From Acholeplasmataceae bacterium UBA5617 (lineage in GTDB: Bacteria > Bacillota_I > Bacilli_A > Acholeplasmatales > Acholeplasmataceae): DNA of 9,840 bases. The stretch covers positions 59,057-68,896 of the forward strand of contig DIKN01000009.1 in NCBI GenBank assembly GCA_002424575.1, read 5' to 3'. Under the pieces are notes generated by a model, which was given only the letters and a program-made list of their open reading frames with translations, did not search any database and was not told the origin of the DNA. Shown here in pieces: positions 4,884 through 9,840 of this stretch; the stretch's first letter is position 1, and each line of letters begins with the position of its first letter. Made by a program: the position numbers and the translations under genes.

Positions 4884-6118
4884 GATTTCACCTTTTTAAA
4901 GATAATGGCTGCATTTTGTCCACCAAAACCGATGTTGATGTTCATCGCATAATCCATGTCCCGATGAACACTTATGTTCGGTGTATAATTTAAATCGCAA
5001 TCAGGATCTGGTTCTTGATAGTGAATCGTTGGTGGAATATCGCCAGTGATCAGTGCCATGATGGTTGCTATCGTTTCAATGGCACCTGCTGCACCTAATG
5101 CATGACCTGTCATCGATTTCGTTGAACTGATGTTTACATGGTAAGCGTCTTTTCCAAATGCTTTTTTGATGCCTAATGTTTCAAGTTTATCATTCAAAAC
5201 GGTGGATGTTCCATGCGCATTGATATATCCGATTTTGCTTGGGTCAATCTGTGCATCTTGAAGAGCTAGTTTAAGGCATTCTGTGATGCCAAGTGCTTCA
5301 TCATCAGGTGCTGTCATATGGAAGGCATCTGAGGTCGTTCCATAACCAACCATTTCAGCCAATATCGGTGCTCCACGTTTCATCGCATGTTCATATTCTT
5401 CTAATATGATAATTCCCGCACCTTCAGCCATCACAAATCCGCTTCGACGTTTATCGAAAGGAACTGATGCAATCTCTGGATCATTTGAGAAATTCAATGC
5501 TTTCAAACTGGAAAAACCACCAACACCGATAACATTGATGGGTGATTCAGCACCACCGGTAATCGCTGCATCGAGGTACCCATCACGGATGTTTTTAAAT
5601 GCTTCACCGATGGAATTGGTTGCAGCTGAGCATGCAGAGACTTGAGGGAGATTAGGACCCTTCGCTTGATATTTGATGCCTATTTTTGCTCCGATAAGAT
5701 TGATGATTGAATTGGGAATAAAAAAGGGTGATATTCGATCTTGACCACGTTCAACAGCAGTTTTGGTTTCTTCATAGATGGTGTTTAATCCACCAATACC
5801 ACTCCCTACAAATGTTCCAACACGAAATGGATTATAGGTGTGATTTAAAAAGTTAGCTTGTGTAACAGCTTCGTGAGCAGCCACCATTGCTAGATTGGTT
5901 ACTCGATCCGCACGACGAATTTCTTTTCTATCGATGAAGTCTTCAAAATTGAGATTTTTGACTTCTCCAGCAATTTTGACTTTGTCATTTGATGCATCAA
6001 AAAGGGTGATAAAATCAATGCCGTTCTTGCCTGCAACCAAATGATTAAATGACTCTTTGACCGTATGACCAACAGGTGATACTAGACCCATACCGGTCAC
6101 AACAACTCTACGTTTCAT
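4880..6118 (-). CDS. fabF: 3-oxoacyl-ACP synthase II (KAS II) FabF
   Basis: FabF condenses malonyl-ACP with acyl-ACP during chain elongation, releasing CO2. The 412 residues match the usual family length. The catalytic triad is visible: Cys163 in the SACSAATNSIG nucleophile elbow (160-170), His302 in NAHGTST and His339 in SMTGHALGAAGA, with the conserved Lys334. The C-terminal NIGFGGQNAAIIF is the family hallmark; the residue after FGG is Gln where many FabF proteins have Thr or His. AGGGGG overlapping the fabG stop lies 5-6 nt before the ATG, and the gap to fabG is 9 nt. The gene ends in TGA overlapping fabZ. Confidence 0.97.
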   Translation of the reverse strand: MKRRVVVTGMGLVSPVGHTVKESFNHLVAGKNGIDFITLFDASNDKVKIAGEVKNLNFEDFIDRKEIRRADRVTNLAMVAAHEAVTQANFLNHTYNPFRVGTFVGSGIGGLNTIYEETKTAVERGQDRISPFFIPNSIINLIGAKIGIKYQAKGPNLPQVSACSAATNSIGEAFKNIRDGYLDAAITGGAESPINVIGVGGFSSLKALNFSNDPEIASVPFDKRRSGFVMAEGAGIIILEEYEHAMKRGAPILAEMVGYGTTSDAFHMTAPDDEALGITECLKLALQDAQIDPSKIGYINAHGTSTVLNDKLETLGIKKAFGKDAYHVNISSTKSMTGHALGAAGAIETIATIMALITGDIPPTIHYQEPDPDCDLNYTPNISVHRDMDYAMNINIGFGGQNAAIIFKKVKS

Positions 6119-6127
6119 AAAGACCCC

Positions 6128-6871
6128 CTACATCACTAATCCGCCATCCACCTCAAGGGTGTGGCCGGTAATATAACTTGCTTCTTCACTTGCTAAAAAG
6201 ACAACTGCATGTGCTACATCTTCTGGCTTCCCAAAGCGTTTTAATGGTATTTGTTCTGCCCATGCTTTGACAGCATCTTCTGGTAATTTTTTGGTCATAT
6301 CCGTTTCGATAAAACCTGGTGCAATCGCATTAACAGTCACGTTTCTTGATGCAAATTCACGTGCTAAAGCTTTGGTCATCCCGATGACACCCGCTTTAGC
6401 TGATGAATAATTGGATTGCCCGGCATTGCCTAAAACGCCTGATACTGATGAAATATTGATCAAACGTCCATAACCCGATTTAAGCAGTGGTTTCGATGCA
6501 TGTTTACATACATTCCATACCCCTTTTAAGTTGGTTGCAATCACACGATCAAACTGTTCTTCTGTCATTCGCAAGATTAATCCATCATCGGTTATACCTG
6601 CATTGTTCACCACGATATGGAGCACTCCAAAACGTTCAATTATCGTTTTGATCAGCCTTTCAGCATCTTGATAATGTGAGACATCCGCTTGAATAGCGAG
6701 TGCTACTCCTCCCATGTTTTCAATCTCTTGAACGAGCAAATCAGCAGCTTCACGACTGCGATTGTAGTTGACAATCACGGTCGCATGCTTTTTAGCAAGT
6801 TCCAAAGAGATCGTGCGACCAATGCCGGAGGCACCTCCTGTGACGAGAGCAATTTTATTGGATAAATCCAT
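6128..6871 (-). CDS. fabG: 3-oxoacyl-ACP reductase FabG
   Basis: FabG reduces 3-oxoacyl-ACP to (3R)-hydroxyacyl-ACP with NADPH. The 247-residue short-chain dehydrogenase shows TGGASGIG (11-18) for the cofactor, NNAG (89-92), and the catalytic set Asn114, Ser142, Tyr155 and Lys159 in the YSSAK context. PGFIETDMT (185-193) and the C-terminal VDGGLVM are typical of FabG. Short-chain dehydrogenases are numerous, but the position between fabD and fabF makes the role firm. The start overlaps the end of fabD by 17 nt. AAAGGA lies only 2 nt before the ATG, a short spacing, yet the N-terminus aligns well with the family. The stop is TAG. Confidence 0.96.
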   Translation of the reverse strand: MDLSNKIALVTGGASGIGRTISLELAKKHATVIVNYNRSREAADLLVQEIENMGGVALAIQADVSHYQDAERLIKTIIERFGVLHIVVNNAGITDDGLILRMTEEQFDRVIATNLKGVWNVCKHASKPLLKSGYGRLINISSVSGVLGNAGQSNYSSAKAGVIGMTKALAREFASRNVTVNAIAPGFIETDMTKKLPEDAVKAWAEQIPLKRFGKPEDVAHAVVFLASEEASYITGHTLEVDGGLVM

Positions 6872-7793
6872 GTTCCTTTAACCATCCTTTCACAAGATCT
6901 AAATCGGTGAGGTGATCAAGATTAAGTACTTGAAGATCGCCATCGATTTTTCGTATAAGACCACTCAAAACAGAACCAGGTCCTATTTCAATAAAGTGGG
7001 TAAAACCATCTTTTTTCATTTCGAGGATTGCTTCAACGAAACGAACAGGTGATGAGATCTGCTTGACCATCTCACGCTTTAAGGATGCGAGTTCGACGGG
7101 TCTTGCAGTCGTGTTGAGATACATAGGATAGATAGGTTCTTGAGGTGTGTAGCCTTTAAGCACTTCCTCAAAGCGCATTGATGCACCTTGCATGAGTGGG
7201 CTATGAAATGCACCAGATACTTGGAGTTTTACTGCACGTTTTGCACCTCTACGTTTTGCTTCTTCGATGGCAAGATGGATGCCCTCTTCAGTTCCACTAA
7301 TCACCGTTTGAACCAAAGAGTTATAATTGGCAGCATAAACCCCATGTTCTATCGTTTGACAGATGGTATCCACAACATCTCTAGAGAGCCCCAAAATGGC
7401 AGCCATCGCGCCTGGATGACGGATTGTCTCTTCATGCATGATGTGCGCACGCGCTTGAACCAGGGTGATGATTTCTTCAAACGAAAAGATACCTGAAGCA
7501 TAGAGTGCTGTGTACTCACCCAAACTAAAACCTAAAACTGCTTCAGGTTGAATTCCTATTGTCTTGAGAGTTTCATATGCGTAGATCGAGGATAATAAGA
7601 CAAGGGGCTGAGTATATTTTGTTTGATGAATTAACGAATCATCTGTCGTCAAACGTTCACGTGTATTATAACCTAGAATCACGTTAGCTTGACCTTCTAA
7701 AAGATGTAGTTTTTCATCATAATCAAGAAAATCGATACCCATACCGACATATTGACTTCCTTGACCTGAAAAAACAAAGGCTAATCGGCTCAT
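6855..7793 (-). CDS. fabD: Malonyl-CoA:ACP transacylase FabD
   Basis: FabD transfers malonyl from CoA to acyl carrier protein, supplying FabH and FabF. The 312-residue acyltransferase has GQGSQ (10-14) for the oxyanion hole, the nucleophile Ser90 in GFSLGEYTAL, Arg115 for the malonyl carboxylate, and the catalytic His197 in GAFHSPLM. A ferredoxin-like insert lies at about 125-190, and IEIGPGSVLSGLI near the C-terminus is typical. Length and motifs match ordinary FabD. AGGTG overlapping the fabH stop lies 4-5 nt before the ATG; the gap to fabH is 7 nt. Its 3' end overlaps fabG by 17 nt. Confidence 0.97.
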   Translation of the reverse strand: MSRLAFVFSGQGSQYVGMGIDFLDYDEKLHLLEGQANVILGYNTRERLTTDDSLIHQTKYTQPLVLLSSIYAYETLKTIGIQPEAVLGFSLGEYTALYASGIFSFEEIITLVQARAHIMHEETIRHPGAMAAILGLSRDVVDTICQTIEHGVYAANYNSLVQTVISGTEEGIHLAIEEAKRRGAKRAVKLQVSGAFHSPLMQGASMRFEEVLKGYTPQEPIYPMYLNTTARPVELASLKREMVKQISSPVRFVEAILEMKKDGFTHFIEIGPGSVLSGLIRKIDGDLQVLNLDHLTDLDLVKGWLKEHGFIQ

Positions 7794-7800
7794 GGTTCAC

Positions 7801-8736
7801 CTACAATTGAATGATGGCGCTTCCCCACGTGAAGCCTCCACCAAATCCGACAAGTAATATTTTTTGTCCTTTAACATCCTGTTGATCAAAGTAATCAGAG
7901 ATAGTCATCGGAATGGATGCAGCCGACGTATTGCCATACTCACTCAAATTCATCATAAATTTCTCAATGGGAATGTCCATGGATTTCGCAACCGATTGAA
8001 TGATACGTTCATTGGCCTGATGTGGAATAATCTTATCAATATCACGGATATCGAGCTTTGCATCTTCTAATACTTTGTGTATCGCTTGTTCCATCGCATC
8101 AACAGCAAATTGATAGACCTTTTTACCGTCCATTTTGATTTTGTTGACCACCGTGAGCGTGTTTGATGTATCACCTCGTGCAGCATTAAAAAAATACGCT
8201 TGATGATAGTCCATATAGGCTGGTTCAATAATCATCGCTCCAGCTCCATCACCGAAAAGAACACATGTGTTACGGTCGGTATAATCAACGATTTTCGTCA
8301 ATGTTTCACCACCAATGATGAGTGCAGCACGAAAACGTCCAGTCTGTAGCATGGCTGATGCAATCTCAAGTCCATAAACAAAACCAGTGCATGCAGCATT
8401 GATGTCAAAACTCATCACTTCATGGGATAAACCAAGCTGTGCTTGGATAAAATTGGCTGTTGAAGGCGTCGATTGGTCACCGGTAATCGTCGCCATGATG
8501 ATCAAATCGATTTTACTGACATCATAACCCACGCGATCAATCGCATGTTTTGCAGCTTTTACAGCCATTTCAGACGTCAATTCGTCGACAGCCCGGTGGC
8601 GTGTTTTAATACCTGTTCGAGAAACGATCCATTCGTCAGATGTTTCGACAAGTTTTTCTAAATCTTCATTGGTTATCAACGTCGGTGGTACATATTTTCC
8701 ACTCGATATCACTTTTATTTTAGATGGTTTATTCAT
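7801..8736 (-). CDS. fabH: 3-oxoacyl-ACP synthase III (KAS III) FabH
   Basis: FabH starts fatty acid synthesis by joining an acyl-CoA primer (acetyl-CoA or a branched one) to malonyl-ACP. I start it at the ATG at 8736 (311 residues): AAGGAG lies 6 nt upstream, whereas the ATG just before it (8739) is only 3 nt away. The longest ORF, from 8784, would add 16 more codons lying wholly inside accA. The catalytic set is Cys116 in DINAACTGF, His239 in PHQAN and Asn269 in EYGNTSAASIP; GFGGGFTWGSA (297-307) closes the protein. Primer preference cannot be read safely from these residues. The start overlaps the end of accA by 8 nt. Confidence 0.96.
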   Translation of the reverse strand: MNKPSKIKVISSGKYVPPTLITNEDLEKLVETSDEWIVSRTGIKTRHRAVDELTSEMAVKAAKHAIDRVGYDVSKIDLIIMATITGDQSTPSTANFIQAQLGLSHEVMSFDINAACTGFVYGLEIASAMLQTGRFRAALIIGGETLTKIVDYTDRNTCVLFGDGAGAMIIEPAYMDYHQAYFFNAARGDTSNTLTVVNKIKMDGKKVYQFAVDAMEQAIHKVLEDAKLDIRDIDKIIPHQANERIIQSVAKSMDIPIEKFMMNLSEYGNTSAASIPMTISDYFDQQDVKGQKILLVGFGGGFTWGSAIIQL

Positions 8737-9553
8737 CATGTTCTCCTTGTTCAAGATAGACACCCATGCGTCTAAACTTTTCATAGCGCGCTGTCAACAG
8801 TGCACTTATTGAGCGCTTACTTAAGCGCTTGGTTTGTTCAATCACCGCATTTTTGAGTTGCTCAATACCAAAATCGGGATCAACATGTAGACCTTCATGT
8901 TCATGAATAATTTCATCAATCACGCCAAATGATGCTAAATCTTCAGCGGTTAGTTTCATCAAATGTGCTGCTACATCTGCTTTTTGGCTATCTTTATAGA
9001 TGATGGACGCATAACCTTCTGGTGATAAAATGGCATAAATGCTGTTTTCAAACATCATGATATAATCACCCACACCGATGGCAAGCGCACCACCTGATCC
9101 ACCTTCTGATAAAACAACAACAATGATTGGTGTCTTTAACCCCATCATGTCTTTTAAGTTGGTTGCAATCGCGGATGCTTGTCCTCTTTCTTCAGCACCG
9201 ATACCTGGGTAGGCACCTGGGGTATCGATCATACACAAAATAGGACGACCGAATTTTTCAGCTTGTCTCATCAATCGATTGGCTTTTCGATATCCTTCTG
9301 GGTGAGGCATTCCAAAATTGTGTTTGATTTTTTCTTCAGTTGAACCGCCTTTTTCTTCAGCGATAATCGTCATCACTGTTCCACCCAATGTGCCGATACC
9401 GGCAAGGATGGATGGGTCATCTGCATAAAGTCGATCCCCTTTCAGTTCGATAAAATCTGGAAAAAGATCTTTAATTAAACGTTGTGCAGTTGGTCTTTTG
9501 GGATGTCTGGCAAGTTTAACTTTCTCCCATGCAGTATTCATCAAATCCGACAT
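8729..9553 (-). CDS. accA: Acetyl-CoA carboxylase carboxyltransferase subunit alpha AccA
   Basis: AccA and AccD form the carboxyltransferase that moves CO2 from biotinylated AccB to acetyl-CoA, making malonyl-CoA. The 274-residue protein has the crotonase-like fold motifs HPEGYRKA (84-91), IDTPGAYPGIGAEERGQ (109-125) and SEGGSGGALAIG (149-160), with SPEG at 177-180. It is shorter than the 319-residue E. coli protein at the N-terminus, as is usual for the short Gram-positive forms. AAGGAGGTG with a 7-nt spacer precedes the ATG, and the start shares one base with the accD stop (TAATG), so the two subunits are coupled. The stop TAA lies inside the start region of fabH. Confidence 0.97.
   Translation of the reverse strand: MSDLMNTAWEKVKLARHPKRPTAQRLIKDLFPDFIELKGDRLYADDPSILAGIGTLGGTVMTIIAEEKGGSTEEKIKHNFGMPHPEGYRKANRLMRQAEKFGRPILCMIDTPGAYPGIGAEERGQASAIATNLKDMMGLKTPIIVVVLSEGGSGGALAIGVGDYIMMFENSIYAILSPEGYASIIYKDSQKADVAAHLMKLTAEDLASFGVIDEIIHEHEGLHVDPDFGIEQLKNAVIEQTKRLSKRSISALLTARYEKFRRMGVYLEQGEHDE
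8743..8748 (-). promoter_or_regulatory. Ribosome binding site that fixes the fabH start
   Basis: AAGGAG within the last codons of accA is followed by AACATGATG. The second ATG (8736) has a 6-nt spacer and gives a protein starting MNKPSK, which suits FabH. The first ATG (8739) has a 3-nt spacer and would add one Met. Confidence 0.7.
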
Positions 9554-9840
9554 TAGCGCACACCTCCTTGATGGAGTTGTAAGAGCTTAAAGAGCATTTT
9601 TCTCATGTCTTTGCGGTGAACAACCATATCGACCATCCCGTGTTGAAGTTGAAATTGATCGGTTTGAAAACCTTCCGGAAGTTCTTGTCGAATGGTCTGT
9701 TTGATGACACGCGCACCTGCAAAACCGATTAATGAGGAATGTTCTGCAATATTAATATCACCTAATGAAGCAAAACTTGCTGCGACGCCACCGGTCGTAG
9801 GGTTAGTCATCACACTGATATAGAGCAACTTCTTTTGATC
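9553..9840 (-). CDS. accD: Acetyl-CoA carboxylase carboxyltransferase subunit beta AccD, C-terminal part
   Basis: Only the last 95 residues are in the window; the frame is open to the edge at 9840, so the gene begins upstream and the TTG at 9828 is not a real start. YISVMTNPTTGGVAASFA (7-24 of the fragment) and LGDINIAE, LIGFAGARVIKQTI and LPEGFQ are classic AccD sequence, as is the HGMVDMVVHR segment near the end. The N-terminal zinc-binding Cys4 motif would lie outside the window and cannot be checked. AccD ends in TAA, overlapping the accA ATG by one base, with the accA ribosome binding site in its last codons. Confidence 0.96.
   Translation of the reverse strand, partial: DQKKLLYISVMTNPTTGGVAASFASLGDINIAEHSSLIGFAGARVIKQTIRQELPEGFQTDQFQLQHGMVDMVVHRKDMRKMLFKLLQLHQGGVR
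9561..9569 (-). promoter_or_regulatory. Strong ribosome binding site of accA
   Basis: AAGGAGGTG, a near-perfect complement to the 16S rRNA 3' end, lies 7 nt before the accA ATG, inside the last codons of accD. It would ensure strong coupled translation of the alpha subunit. Confidence 0.8.

Noticed and set aside
1..9840. CRISPR arrays, insertion sequences, tRNA or rRNA genes
   Set aside because: No direct-repeat arrays, terminal inverted repeats with a transposase, or structured RNA gene signatures were seen; genes fill nearly the whole window and no gap exceeds 130 nt.

Overview
The window is a compact bacterial segment in which every gene reads on the minus strand, so transcription runs from base 9840 towards base 1. 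Base composition is about 40% G+C by eye. At least four genes (fabF, fabZ, the DUF1295 gene and the antiporter gene) end in TGA exactly where their protein families should end, and Trp codons checked are TGG, so UGA is a stop here. This excludes a Mycoplasma/Spiroplasma-type code. Strong Shine-Dalgarno sites, many stop/start overlaps and the protein sequences suggest a low-GC member of the Bacillota or the Acholeplasma-like lineages. The exact genus cannot be settled from the window.

Region 1 (9840 to 3925) is a type II fatty acid synthesis operon, in transcription order accD (C-terminal part only), accA, fabH, fabD, fabG, fabF, fabZ and a small biotin-protein ligase gene. AccA/AccD form the carboxyltransferase that makes malonyl-CoA. 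FabD moves malonyl to ACP, FabH starts the chain, FabF elongates it, FabG reduces the ketone and FabZ dehydrates. The ligase would attach biotin to the carrier subunit of acetyl-CoA carboxylase. Genes overlap or lie within 9 nt of each other, so this is one translationally coupled unit. No enoyl-ACP reductase, ACP, accB or accC is in view; they may lie upstream of base 9840.

Region 2 (3924 to 2974) holds a DUF1295 membrane protein gene of unknown function, with what looks like its own extended -10 promoter.

Region 3 (2977 to 1622) is the most interesting part. A good promoter (TTGACA, 16 nt, TATCAT with an extended -10 TG) overlaps the stop codon of the DUF1295 gene and fires into a short leader that closely resembles the fluoride riboswitch (crcB motif). 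A Rho-independent terminator follows whose stem captures the aptamer's 3' strand. Directly after its U-tract come a strong ribosome binding site and a monovalent cation:proton antiporter gene. The reading is that fluoride prevents termination and turns on the antiporter. The true antiporter start is 16 codons inside the longest ORF, because the extra codons are the terminator itself.

Region 4 (1617 to 1) is a K+ uptake module: a promoter candidate, a small RCK_N-only protein, an RCK_N+RCK_C protein, and the N-terminal 155 residues of a TrkH/KtrB-type K+ transporter that runs off the window.
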